NCBI GenBank assembly: GCA_023142835.1
Contig: JAGLIS010000001.1
Location: forward strand, 1-16,083
Reading direction: 5' to 3'
Source of the DNA: Candidatus Pacearchaeota archaeon
GTDB taxonomy: Archaea; Nanobdellota; Nanobdellia; Pacearchaeales; GW2011-AR1
Length of the DNA: 16,083 bases
The notes under the pieces are model-generated. The model saw only the letters and a list, made by a program, of their open reading frames with translations. It was not told the origin of the DNA and did no database searches. A program made the translations under genes and the position numbers. Position 1 is the stretch's first letter. Each line of letters starts with the position of its first letter. Positions 1 through 7,237 of this stretch are shown here, piece after piece.

Positions 1-1
1 T

Positions 2-1042
2 GTATTAGTTAATCAAAATAAAAAGGAAGTTTTTGAGAAGGCGAAAGATTTGTTGAGGGATGATATTGTTGCGTTTAATGTTTCTGGGACTTCTGAGATG
101 TTGTTTGCGAATGATGTGGTTTTTCCTGAAGCTGATTTAGTTGAGAAAAAGTATAGTGAGTTTGATGAGTATGTTGCGTTTAGTGGGGATTTTCATGCAG
201 GGTCGACTATGTTTTTGGAGAAGAATCTTTTGAAATTTGTTAAATGGTTGAATGGTGAAGAGGGTGATGGGGTGCAGAAGGCTCTTGCGAAGAAGGTAAA
301 GTATCTTTTTTTGACAGGAGATAATATTGATGGGGTGAATCATTATCCTGGGCAAGAGAAATATTTGATTCAGAAGACTTCTAAAGGGCAATATGATAAG
401 GTTGAGGAAATTCTTAGATTAATTAGAAATGATATTAAGATTATTATGTGTCCTGGGCAGCACGATGCAGTTTGGGTTGGTGAGCCGCAGCCAATTATTG
501 GTGAAAGGTTTGCTGAGGGTTTGCATAAGATGGATAATCTGACTTTAGTTCCTAATCCTGCTTTGATTGAGATTGATGGGGGTTTTCGAATTTTGATGTA
601 TCATGGGGCTAGTATAAATTATTTTATTGAAGAGATTCCAGAAATTAGAATGAACTTTGGGCATAATTCTCCGATAAGGGTTGTTAAGGAAATGTTGAAG
701 AGGAGACATCTTGCGCCGATTCATGGGATGGCAGATTATATTCCTTGTGAGCGAGGGGATTCTTTAGTAATTGATAAAATTCCAGATATTATTGCAACTG
801 CAGATCAACATCGTGCAGAGGTTTCAACTTTCAATAATATTTTGATGATTGCTAGTTCGTGTTGGCAGTCAATTACACCTTTTGAAGAAAAAGTGGGGAA
901 TGTTCCAGATCCTTGTAAGGTTCCACTTTTTAATTTGAAAACTAGGGAGATTAAGATGTTAGATTTTTCTGATGAGTTGAAGGAAGTGAAGTGGGAGGAT
1001 GATGAAGTGTTAAGTTGTAAATTAGAGAGGAAGAAATTATGA
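2..1042 (+). CDS. polB: DNA polymerase D small subunit DP1, C-terminal part (5' end outside window)
   Basis: This is the C-terminal calcineurin-like phosphoesterase domain of DP1, the small 3'-5' exonuclease subunit of the archaeal replicative polymerase PolD. The frame is open to the window edge, so the gene starts upstream; the TTG at 50 is internal. Recognisable blocks in order are SGDFHAGS (182-205), TGDNIDG (314-334), PGQHDA (452-469), MYHGAS (595-612), HGMADYIP and PDIIATADQHRAE (785-823). These match the metal-binding motifs of the family, and the tail SSCWQ..TPFEEKVGN is typical of DP1. The usual GNHD reads GQHD, and the usual GHxH reads ADQH, so two expected metal ligands differ. The N-terminal OB-fold region is not visible. 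The stop overlaps the next start by 4 nt (ATGA), and DP2 follows one gene later, so this is a polD operon. Confidence 0.93.
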   Translation, partial: VLVNQNKKEVFEKAKDLLRDDIVAFNVSGTSEMLFANDVVFPEADLVEKKYSEFDEYVAFSGDFHAGSTMFLEKNLLKFVKWLNGEEGDGVQKALAKKVKYLFLTGDNIDGVNHYPGQEKYLIQKTSKGQYDKVEEILRLIRNDIKIIMCPGQHDAVWVGEPQPIIGERFAEGLHKMDNLTLVPNPALIEIDGGFRILMYHGASINYFIEEIPEIRMNFGHNSPIRVVKEMLKRRHLAPIHGMADYIPCERGDSLVIDKIPDIIATADQHRAEVSTFNNILMIASSCWQSITPFEEKVGNVPDPCKVPLFNLKTREIKMLDFSDELKEVKWEDDEVLSCKLERKKL

Positions 1043-1614
1043 AATTAGCGATTGATATTGATGACACAATTTTAGGATTTTATAGGGAATTTGCAGAGTT
1101 TTGTAATGAAAGGTATGGGACAAATCTCACAGAAAAGCAACTTGGGTTGGATTTTTTTGGCTCGTTAAATTCCAAGGGAGAAATTATCTCGGCGCTAAGG
1201 ACTTTTCTTGATGAAGGTCATGGATATAATCTCAAATTCTTTGAAGATTTCCGAGGGATTTTTGGTAAATTAAAAGAGGATCATGATTTGATTTTACTCA
1301 CTTCGAGATCATACGATTTAAGAGAAAAAACTTTGGAGTTTCTCAGAGAAAATTTAGAGGATTTTGATTTAGAGGTTCATTATACTTTCGATTATCTTGC
1401 GGGGAAGAAATCTTTTGTATGTAAGAAAGAGGATGTAGAAGTTTTAGTTGATGATGATGGGGGGAACGCTTTAGATTGTGCGGAAAATGGGATTAAGGTT
1501 TTTTTATTGAACAAGTCATGGAACAAAGATGTGCAGCATGAGAATATTGTTCGTTGTGATAGTTGGATTGAGATTATAGAGAATCTTGAGGGGTTGAAAG
1601 AAAATGGTGACTAA
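1039..1614 (+). CDS. HAD-superfamily 5'-nucleotidase-like phosphatase (NT5C/YqfW type)
   Basis: This is a 191-residue soluble protein of the haloacid dehalogenase superfamily, resembling 5'(3')-deoxyribonucleotidases and the bacterial YqfW-like nucleotidases. Motif I is DIDDT (D6, D8, T10), with D6 the expected nucleophile. Motif II is LLTSR (T88-S89-R90). Lysines near GKKSFVCKK supply motif III, and VDDDGGN (D138-D140) is motif IV. The ending ALDCAENGIKVFLLNKSWNK is typical of this nucleotidase group. The likely reaction is dephosphorylation of a (deoxy)nucleoside monophosphate, but the substrate cannot be read from sequence. The start overlaps the DP1 stop by 4 nt and is preceded by GAGAGG at 1025-1030 (8-nt spacing). 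The end overlaps DP2 by 11 nt. It is thus co-translated between the two PolD subunits, which suggests a link to nucleotide pools during replication (inference). Confidence 0.8.
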   Translation: MKLAIDIDDTILGFYREFAEFCNERYGTNLTEKQLGLDFFGSLNSKGEIISALRTFLDEGHGYNLKFFEDFRGIFGKLKEDHDLILLTSRSYDLREKTLEFLRENLEDFDLEVHYTFDYLAGKKSFVCKKEDVEVLVDDDGGNALDCAENGIKVFLLNKSWNKDVQHENIVRCDSWIEIIENLEGLKENGD

Positions 1615-4600
1615 AGAAAATTATGCATGGGATACTGAGGAATATTTTAAAGATTTAATTAAACGGGTTAAGGAAGAATATAGTGTAGCTAATATGGCTA
1701 GGGCGAAAGGGATAGACCCTGTTGATAAGGTTGAAATTCCTTTGGCGATGACTATGGCTGAGAAGTCTGTTGGGTTGATTACAACAATTTATCCTGATAT
1801 CCCTATACAAAAGATTTCTAAAAGGATGCTTGAGTTAGAGGCAGAGTATGGTCAATTAGATACGACAGTTAGTTTTGTGATTGCTAGGGAGATTGCTGAA
1901 GAGAAATTTTGTAAATTTAAGGATCAGCTTGAGGCTATTGATGTGGGGATTCGTGTTGGGTTTGCGTATATAACTTTAGGTGTTGTTGCATCTCCTATTG
2001 AAGGTTATACTGGGATTAGCTTGGGAAAAACGCGTGATGGGAAAGATTATTTTATTGCAAGTTTTAGTGGTCCGATTCGTTCTGCTGGAACAACGGCTAC
2101 TTGTGTTGTCTTGATGCTTATTGATTATTTGAGGGAGCATTTTGGTTATGCGAAGTACGATCCTGATGAGAATGAGATTAAAAGATATATTACTGAGAAT
2201 ACTGATTATCATGAGAGGGTTACGAATTTACAGTATTTTCCGACGGAAGAGGAAATGGAATTTTTGGCTAGGAATTTACCTATTCAAATTTCTGGAGATC
2301 CTACTGAGAAATTTGAGGTTTCTAATTATAAGGATTTACCGAGAGTTGCGTCGAATTTTATTAGGGGTGGAATGTGTTTGACGTTTAGTGAAGGTCTTGC
2401 TCAGAAGGCTGGAAAGGCGTTGGGGAGGCTTAGTTCTCCTAAGAAGGAAGGGTTAATTTGTACGGGGTGGGATTGGCTTGGAGAATATTTAGAATTACAT
2501 AAGAAGAGGGAGAAGGGAGGTGATGATATTGTTGCGACTTATATTAAGGACCTTGTTGCTGGTCGTCCTGTTTATGGACATCCTTCGAGACCTGGAGGGT
2601 TTAGATTTAGGTATGGGCGGAGTAGGGTTTCAGGTTTTTCTGCTGTTTCGATTCATCCAGCAACGATGGGGATTACTAATGGGTTTTTATCTCATGGTAC
2701 TCAGTTGAAGATTGAGAAGCCTACTAAAGGTTGTATTATTACTTCTTGTGATCAAATTGATGGACCTATTGTAAAATTATTTGATGGTTCTGTTAAGAGA
2801 ATAATTGATTTTGAGGAGTCGAAGAAAATATATAAGGATGTTGAAGAAATTATTTATCTTGGAGATCTTTTATTTCCTTTAGGTGATGTTATTGATAGGA
2901 ATGCTATGTTGCTTAAACCAGGTTATGTTGAAGAATGGTGGGAGCTTGAATTACAAGAGAAGATGAAAAATTCTGGAAGTTGTTTTGAAGATGATGCTTT
3001 TAAAATTTCTTTGGAAGATGCAATTAATTTTAGTGAGAAATATTCTTTACCTTTATCTCCGAAATATATTTTTTATTGGAGTCAGATTTCGAAAGATGAT
3101 TTTGTTTGTTTGATGGATTGGTTACAAAATATTATTAATGTCGGAGTCCTTACGGAAACCTCTCATGCTTTCCTCGCTCCGCTCGGAAAATGGACTGGAA
3201 AATTAGTTTTGCCTTGGGAGAGTTCTGTTCGTGAAAAGTTTAAGGAAGGGAAGAGAGCTTTAGAAATTTTAGGGGTTGAACATCAAGTGGTTTTAGATAA
3301 TGTTGTGATTGATGGAGATGCTAAAGCTTTCCTTGTTAATTTGGGTTTACCTTTTATGAATGTTGATGATAAATTAAAAGAGGGTGTTGGAAAAATTATT
3401 GATGGTTGTAAGGATTTTGAGAATACTTTGGATATCGTAAATGATTTGTCGAAGTTTGAGATTAAAGATAAGGCTGGAACTTTTATTGGGACTCGGATGG
3501 GACGTCCAGAGAAAGCGAAGCTTCGAAGATTGACAGGGAGTCCTAATGGGTTATTTCCAATTTCTGAACAGGGTGGTAGGTTTAGAAGTGTTCAGGCAGC
3601 GGTAGAGGTTGGATATATTAAATCTGATTGGCCAATTTTTAAATGTGAATGTGGGAATGAAACGATTTATTCTGTTTGTGAGAAATGTGGGGAGAAGACT
3701 AAGAGAATGTATTATTGTAGAGATTGTAAGGCATTGAAGCTGAAGCCTTGTAAAGGGCATGAAGAAAAATGTTTTAAATTTTCTAATAGGAAAATTGATT
3801 CTAAAAATTATTTTAATTCAGCTAGGGATTTGTTAGGTTATGAGAATTGGGAAATTCCTCCTTTGATTAAAGGTGTTCGTGGGACAAGTAGTGATGCTCA
3901 TGATTTTGAGCATTTAGCGAAGGGAATTTTGAGGGCGAAGTTTAATCTTTGTGTGAATAAGGACGGGACTATTAGATATGATGGAACTGAGATTTCGTTG
4001 ACGCATTTTAAACCAATTGAGATTAAAAGTAGTGTTGATAAGTTGAAGGAGTTAGGTTATGAGAATGATATTTATGGTGAGCTTCTTGAAAGGGATGACC
4101 AGATTTTGGAATTGAAGCCTCATGATGTTGTTTTGTCTTCGTGTTCGATTAGTCCTGATGAGAGGGCAGATGATGTTTTTTTTAATATTGCGAATTTTGT
4201 CGACGAGGAATTGGAGAAATTATATGATGTTCCAAGATATTATAATTTGAAATCGAAGGAGGATTTGATTGGACAATTGGTGGCTTGTATGGCTCCTCAT
4301 AATTGTGCAGGAGTTATTGGAAGGATTATTGGATTTAGTGAGTTGCAAGGATTGGTTGCGAGTCCTTATATGCATGCTGCTATGAGACGAGATTGTGATG
4401 GTGATGAGGCTGCAGTGATGTTATTGATGGATGTATTGATTAATTTTTCTAGGAAATTTTTACCGAGCCATCGTGGTGGGACTCAGGATGCTCCTTTGGT
4501 TTTGAATGCACATATCCGGGCTGGAGAGGTTGATGACCAGATTTTGTCTTTTGAGGTTTGTGATCATTATCCGTTAGAGATTTATCGTTTGGCTGAACAG

Positions 4601-5143
4601 GGAAAGCATTCAAAGGAGTGTAAGATTGAGACTGTACAGGATAGATTATCTCATGGTGTTAACCCGTTTACGAATACAGGGTTTACTCATGATTCGACCG
4701 ATTTTAATACAGGGGTTTTGAATGGGGCGTATAAGATTTTACCTACGATGAAAGAGAAAGTTAATGGGCAGATGGAATTAGTTGGAAAGATTCGGGCGGT
4801 TGATACAGAGGATGTTGCGAGGTTGATTATTGAGAGGCATTTTATTAGGGATATTAGAGGTAATCTGAGGAAGTTTGCACGGCAACAGTTTAGATGTGTG
4901 AAATGTAATGCGAAATTTAGAAGGCCTCCATTGTCAGGGGTTTGTACTAAGTGTGGTGGGAAGATTATTTTTACTATCAGCGAGGGTTCGATTAAAAAAT
5001 ATCTTGATCCTGCGATGGACCTTGCAAATAATTATAATATTTCTCAATATACTAAAGAGGGTATGGATTTAACGGAGATGTATATTGAAAGTATTTTTGG
5101 TAAGGAAAGTGAAAAGCAAATTGATTTGAAGAAGTGGTTTTAG
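1604..5143 (+). CDS. polC: DNA polymerase D large subunit DP2
   Basis: This is the catalytic subunit of archaeal replicative PolD, 1179 residues, slightly shorter than euryarchaeal DP2 and without an intein. The N-terminus (YFKDLIKRV..ANMARAKGIDP) is typical of the family. The active-site segment MRRDCDGDEAAVMLL lies at about 927-941; D932 and D934 correspond to the two catalytic aspartates of Pyrococcus DP2. The residue before the Cys is D930, where I recall Asn. Cysteine clusters at C681/C683/C692/C695, C705/C708 and C1098/C1101/C1114/C1117 look like zinc-binding sites. The last residues, QIDLKKWF (1172-1179), form a near-ideal PIP box for the PCNA clamp. GAGGGG at 1588-1593 lies 10 nt before the start. 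Residues 513-530 (VGVLTETSHAFLAPLGKW) use C-rich codons unlike the rest and contain a hairpin repeat, so they may be an insertion. Confidence 0.97.
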   Translation: MVTKENYAWDTEEYFKDLIKRVKEEYSVANMARAKGIDPVDKVEIPLAMTMAEKSVGLITTIYPDIPIQKISKRMLELEAEYGQLDTTVSFVIAREIAEEKFCKFKDQLEAIDVGIRVGFAYITLGVVASPIEGYTGISLGKTRDGKDYFIASFSGPIRSAGTTATCVVLMLIDYLREHFGYAKYDPDENEIKRYITENTDYHERVTNLQYFPTEEEMEFLARNLPIQISGDPTEKFEVSNYKDLPRVASNFIRGGMCLTFSEGLAQKAGKALGRLSSPKKEGLICTGWDWLGEYLELHKKREKGGDDIVATYIKDLVAGRPVYGHPSRPGGFRFRYGRSRVSGFSAVSIHPATMGITNGFLSHGTQLKIEKPTKGCIITSCDQIDGPIVKLFDGSVKRIIDFEESKKIYKDVEEIIYLGDLLFPLGDVIDRNAMLLKPGYVEEWWELELQEKMKNSGSCFEDDAFKISLEDAINFSEKYSLPLSPKYIFYWSQISKDDFVCLMDWLQNIINVGVLTETSHAFLAPLGKWTGKLVLPWESSVREKFKEGKRALEILGVEHQVVLDNVVIDGDAKAFLVNLGLPFMNVDDKLKEGVGKIIDGCKDFENTLDIVNDLSKFEIKDKAGTFIGTRMGRPEKAKLRRLTGSPNGLFPISEQGGRFRSVQAAVEVGYIKSDWPIFKCECGNETIYSVCEKCGEKTKRMYYCRDCKALKLKPCKGHEEKCFKFSNRKIDSKNYFNSARDLLGYENWEIPPLIKGVRGTSSDAHDFEHLAKGILRAKFNLCVNKDGTIRYDGTEISLTHFKPIEIKSSVDKLKELGYENDIYGELLERDDQILELKPHDVVLSSCSISPDERADDVFFNIANFVDEELEKLYDVPRYYNLKSKEDLIGQLVACMAPHNCAGVIGRIIGFSELQGLVASPYMHAAMRRDCDGDEAAVMLLMDVLINFSRKFLPSHRGGTQDAPLVLNAHIRAGEVDDQILSFEVCDHYPLEIYRLAEQGKHSKECKIETVQDRLSHGVNPFTNTGFTHDSTDFNTGVLNGAYKILPTMKEKVNGQMELVGKIRAVDTEDVARLIIERHFIRDIRGNLRKFARQQFRCVKCNAKFRRPPLSGVCTKCGGKIIFTISEGSIKKYLDPAMDLANNYNISQYTKEGMDLTEMYIESIFGKESEKQIDLKKWF
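3164..3192 (+). repeat. Hairpin repeat copy 1, in frame inside DP2
   Basis: This is an imperfect palindrome with the order CAT, gc, TTTCC, loop TCGCTCCGCTC, GGAAA, ATG. The same order, including the two-base gc bulge, recurs after the DP2 stop. The surrounding stretch, about 3140-3193, is C-rich and ends many codons in C (GTC, ACC, TTC, CTC), unlike the rest of DP2. It encodes residues about 513-530, between the block ending MDWLQNIIN and the block KLVLPW, a place that looks like a variable loop. The likely reading is a short mobile or dispersed palindrome inserted without breaking the frame. Confidence 0.55.
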
Positions 5144-5154
5144 TGAACCACTTC
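5131..5154 (+). repeat. Perfect 9-bp inverted repeat across the DP2 stop codon
   Basis: GAAGTGGTT (5131-5139) pairs perfectly with AACCACTTC (5146-5154) around a 6-nt loop that contains the TAG stop. The right arm can alternatively pair, with one mismatch, with GAAATGGTTC at 5182-5191, so two mutually exclusive folds are possible. The left arm also encodes the KKWF end of the DP2 PIP box. No T-tract follows directly, so an intrinsic terminator is not clear. It may be RNA 3'-end structure, or a by-product of repeat insertion. Confidence 0.5.
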
Positions 5155-5191
5155 ATGCTTTTCTCGTAAACTCGAAAAAAAGAAATGGTTC
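5145..5191 (+). repeat. Hairpin repeat copy 2, between DP2 and purF
   Basis: The outer arms GAACCA and TGGTTC enclose CAT, gc, TTTTC, a loop containing two CTCG motifs around TAAA, GAAAA and ATG. The order, the gc bulge and the CTCG core match the copy inside DP2 (3164-3192). It starts 2 nt after the DP2 stop codon. Its function is unknown; it could contribute to the mRNA 3' end. Confidence 0.5.
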
Positions 5192-5223
5192 TGATGAATT
5201 ATCCTTATGTAAAAAGCTATTAC

Positions 5224-5231
5224 TTTAAATA
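5224..5231 (+). promoter_or_regulatory. TATA box of purF
   Basis: TTTAAATA is centred about 26 nt upstream of the purF ATG at 5254. In archaea transcription starts about 25 nt after the TATA centre, so the mRNA would be leaderless or nearly so. GAGG at 5248-5251 is only 2 nt from the ATG, too close to act as a normal ribosome-binding site. Confidence 0.6.
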
Positions 5232-5253
5232 GGTTGGATAATTTTTTGAGGAT

Positions 5254-6768
5254 ATGGGAGTAAAGGAAGAATGTGGGGTAATTGCGTGTGTTCTCAAAAC
5301 GAAGACTATTCCGATTTCTTCTGTGATTTATAATCTTCTTTCTGAACTCCAACATAGGGGGCAGACTAGTGCAGGGATGACTATTTTTTCTCCAGATTTT
5401 CAAAATCGTCTGAGATCTTTGAAGAGTGTTGGGAAGGTTGCGGATTTGTTTAGGGTTTGGGATAAAACTTATTTTAAAAGTGTTATGAATGATTATTGTG
5501 GGAATGCAGGTATTGGTCATGTTCGTTATGCAACTTCAGATGTTAAGGATGATATGGTTTTGAGTCTTGAAGAGGCCCAACCTTTTTTTAGAAGACATGG
5601 TCATCCTTGGAAGAGATTTGCAGTTGCATTTAATGGGCATTTAACGAATTATGAATCTCTTCGAGAGAAGTTGATTGGTAGAGGATATATTTTGGATACT
5701 TTTGTTGATACTGAGGTGCTTATGCATTTGATTTCTCTTTCTCTGAAAAATTATTCAGAGGATTGTCCTTCAAGTTTTTCTAAAGTTTTTGAAGAGGTAA
5801 TTGATCAGATTGATGGTAGCTTTTGCTTTTCTTTTATGAATGCTTTAGGGGATGTAGTTGTTGCGAGGGATAAATTGGGATTTCGTCCATTAGTTATTGG
5901 AGAGAATGAAAATATGATTTGTGTTGCTTCGGAAAGTAAGGCATTGACAAAATTAGGGATTGTAAATTTTAGAGATGTTGAGCCGGGGGAAATTATTTTA
6001 ATTAAGGATGATAAAATTCAATCTATCTCTTTGAAGAATTGTGGTCGTCGGGCGCATTGTCATTTTGAGTATGTTTATTTTTCTCATACTTGTTCGATAA
6101 ATGATAAAATTTTGGTTAATGATGTTAGAACGAGACTTGGAAGAATTTTGGGGTGTGAAGAAAAGTTGAAACATAGGTTTGTTGAAGAAGATTGGGTTGT
6201 TATTCCTGTTCCTAGTACTTCAATTCCTTCAGCAAATTCTTATTCTCAAGAAACTAGAGTTCCGATAGAATTTTCTCTTTTGAAAAGTGATGGAGGTAGG
6301 GGATTTATTAATTCTTGTTCTATGCGAAAAATAATAATGGATTCTAAATATAATCTTGTTCCAAATAGTGTAATTGGGAAGAAAGTTATTCTTGTTGATG
6401 ATTCTATTGTTCGGGGAGAGACGAGTAAGAGGGTGATAAAGTTAATTAGGGATGCAGGTGCTAAAGAAGTTCATTTGAGAATTACTGAGTTGCCGATTCG
6501 TTTTCCTTGTTGTTATGGGGTGGATTTTCATAGTTTTGATGAATTAATTGTCGGAGGTTTTGAAGGAACTTTAGAAGAGGCTGAAGAATTTGTTGCAAAG
6601 GAAATTGGGGCAGATAGTTTGGGTTATGTTTCTATGGAAGGATTAAAGGATGCGCTTGGCGGGGGCGAAGATAAATTTTGTTTTGCTTGTTTAAATGGTA
6701 AGTATCCTACTCTTGCTGGTGATGAATTTCTTAAAAAGAAATTAGAATTGAGAGATAAAATTACTTGA
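5254..6768 (+). CDS. purF: Amidophosphoribosyltransferase (glutamine PRPP amidotransferase)
   Basis: PurF catalyses the first step of de novo purine synthesis, PRPP plus glutamine to 5-phosphoribosylamine, in the cytoplasm. The 504-residue protein starts MGVKEECGVIA; C7 would become the N-terminal nucleophile of the class II (Ntn) glutaminase after removal of a six-residue propeptide. LQHRGQTSAGM and the FNGHLTNYE block are typical glutaminase motifs. The phosphoribosyltransferase PRPP loop is VILVDDSIVRGETSKR (D382-D383). C269 (in HCHFEYVYF), C419 (PCCYG), C476 and C479 (CFAC) match the positions of the four [4Fe-4S] ligands of the Bacillus subtilis-type enzyme, so an oxygen-sensitive cluster is likely. 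It has its own TATA box, 110 nt after DP2, and T-rich sequence follows. Codon use matches the polD genes rather than the purB-purH operon downstream. Confidence 0.96.
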   Translation: MGVKEECGVIACVLKTKTIPISSVIYNLLSELQHRGQTSAGMTIFSPDFQNRLRSLKSVGKVADLFRVWDKTYFKSVMNDYCGNAGIGHVRYATSDVKDDMVLSLEEAQPFFRRHGHPWKRFAVAFNGHLTNYESLREKLIGRGYILDTFVDTEVLMHLISLSLKNYSEDCPSSFSKVFEEVIDQIDGSFCFSFMNALGDVVVARDKLGFRPLVIGENENMICVASESKALTKLGIVNFRDVEPGEIILIKDDKIQSISLKNCGRRAHCHFEYVYFSHTCSINDKILVNDVRTRLGRILGCEEKLKHRFVEEDWVVIPVPSTSIPSANSYSQETRVPIEFSLLKSDGGRGFINSCSMRKIIMDSKYNLVPNSVIGKKVILVDDSIVRGETSKRVIKLIRDAGAKEVHLRITELPIRFPCCYGVDFHSFDELIVGGFEGTLEEAEEFVAKEIGADSLGYVSMEGLKDALGGGEDKFCFACLNGKYPTLAGDEFLKKKLELRDKIT

Positions 6769-6796
6769 TTAAATTTTTTAGAAAGTAAATAGGAAA

Positions 6797-6816
6797 TTTT
6801 TATTTGTTTATTTTTT
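6797..6816 (+). terminator. T-rich transcription terminator after purF
   Basis: Three runs of T (5, 3 and 6, broken by single A or G bases) lie within 30-50 nt of the purF stop, following another T6 run at 6774-6779. Archaeal RNA polymerase terminates at such T-tracts on the non-template strand without needing a hairpin. The call is by position and composition only. Confidence 0.4.
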
Positions 6817-6837
6817 AAAAAGTAAATTTGAAGTTTT

Positions 6838-6870
6838 CATGTTTTCTTTACTTTCGCTTCAGAAAAAATG
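6838..6870 (+). repeat. Hairpin repeat copy 3, downstream of purF
   Basis: This has the order CAT, gt, TTTTCT, a 13-nt loop rich in C and T with a TTCGCTTC core, AGAAAA and ATG. It is the most degenerate member of the three-copy family but keeps the arm order and the two-base bulge after CAT. It is free of coding sequence. Confidence 0.4.
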
Positions 6871-7026
6871 TAAATAGAAAATAACTTATGTAGATTGTTT
6901 CGAACTTTGAGCGTGTATTTTTGAGAATTGCTTGTCAAGAAGTTAATAGGTTTGTGAGTTGAATCAAGAGGGGTGAGGTTGGGAAAAATGAGTTATTAAT
7001 TGTTTAGTGGTAATGTGATAGGAATA

Positions 7027-7037
7027 TTTATAATATA
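7027..7037 (+). promoter_or_regulatory. TATA box of the 50-residue ORF
   Basis: TTTATAATATA is centred about 25 nt before the ATG at 7056, the same geometry as the promoters of purF, the purine operon and the 13318 gene. It predicts a leaderless transcript that begins at the ATG. Confidence 0.5.
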
Positions 7038-7055
7038 TTTATTTGTAGAAAACAT

Positions 7056-7208
7056 ATGTATGAATTTAATATAATTCCTGGTGAGTTAAGTAGGTTAGAA
7101 GTTGGTAATAAGAGTTGTCCGTCAGACAAGTATGTTTCAAATATAGTTAGTAATTTGGAGTCAGTTGATGGAGATGCAATAAGGGGATTAAAAAGAAATT
7201 TGCATTAA
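7056..7208 (+). CDS. Small hypothetical protein, 50 residues
   Basis: This is a short open frame that begins MYEFNIIPGELSRLEVG and ends GDAIRGLKRNLH. It is hydrophilic, has no membrane segment, one Cys (C21) and a basic C-terminal tail. I do not recognise a family. Support comes from a good TATA box at exactly the leaderless distance, codon use like nearby genes (GTT, GGT, AGT), and its placement filling a spacer between purF and the convergent membrane-protein gene, 29 nt from that gene's stop codon. An ATG at 7060 in another frame is followed by a stop after four codons, so 7056 is the sensible start. It could still be a chance frame, or a remnant of a longer gene. Confidence 0.45.
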   Translation: MYEFNIIPGELSRLEVGNKSCPSDKYVSNIVSNLESVDGDAIRGLKRNLH

Positions 7209-7237
7209 GATTATTTAAAGTTTCCAGAATCTTATTT

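Larger units (their letters stand above)
6769..7055. other. AT-rich spacer between purF and the small ORF
   Basis: This 287-nt stretch holds the T-rich terminator, hairpin copy 3, three loose repeats of a TAAAT(A/T)GAA-like string near 6785, 6821 and 6870, and a TATA box at its end. I see no coding frame of useful length, and no tRNA or other RNA fold that I can support. The G-rich piece 6968-7000 has no recognisable meaning. Confidence 0.5.

Noticed and set aside
1604..5143. Intein in DP2, as in several euryarchaeal DP2 genes.
   Set aside because: Length is normal, no Cys/Ser ... His-Asn-Cys splice junctions or LAGLIDADG blocks are visible, and the catalytic loop is uninterrupted.
5248..5251. 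GAGG as Shine-Dalgarno site of purF.
   Set aside because: It is only 2 nt from the ATG, and the TATA position predicts transcription starting at or next to the ATG.
5140..5520. Minus-strand frame of 126 codons opposite the start of purF.
   Set aside because: It is antisense to well-supported purF, has no family signature, and arises from the T/G-rich plus strand lacking stops in that frame.
6893..7020. TTCGAAC-like T-loop at 6899-6905 and TAGTGGTAA D-loop-like string near 7006-7014, considered as a tRNA or permuted tRNA.
   Set aside because: The pieces are in the wrong order for a normal tRNA, no acceptor or anticodon stem can be drawn, and single short matches are expected by chance.
7120..7137. 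Small hairpin TTGTC-CGTCA-GACAA within the 50-codon ORF.
   Set aside because: A 5-bp stem without T-tract or conservation evidence is not enough for a terminator or ncRNA call.
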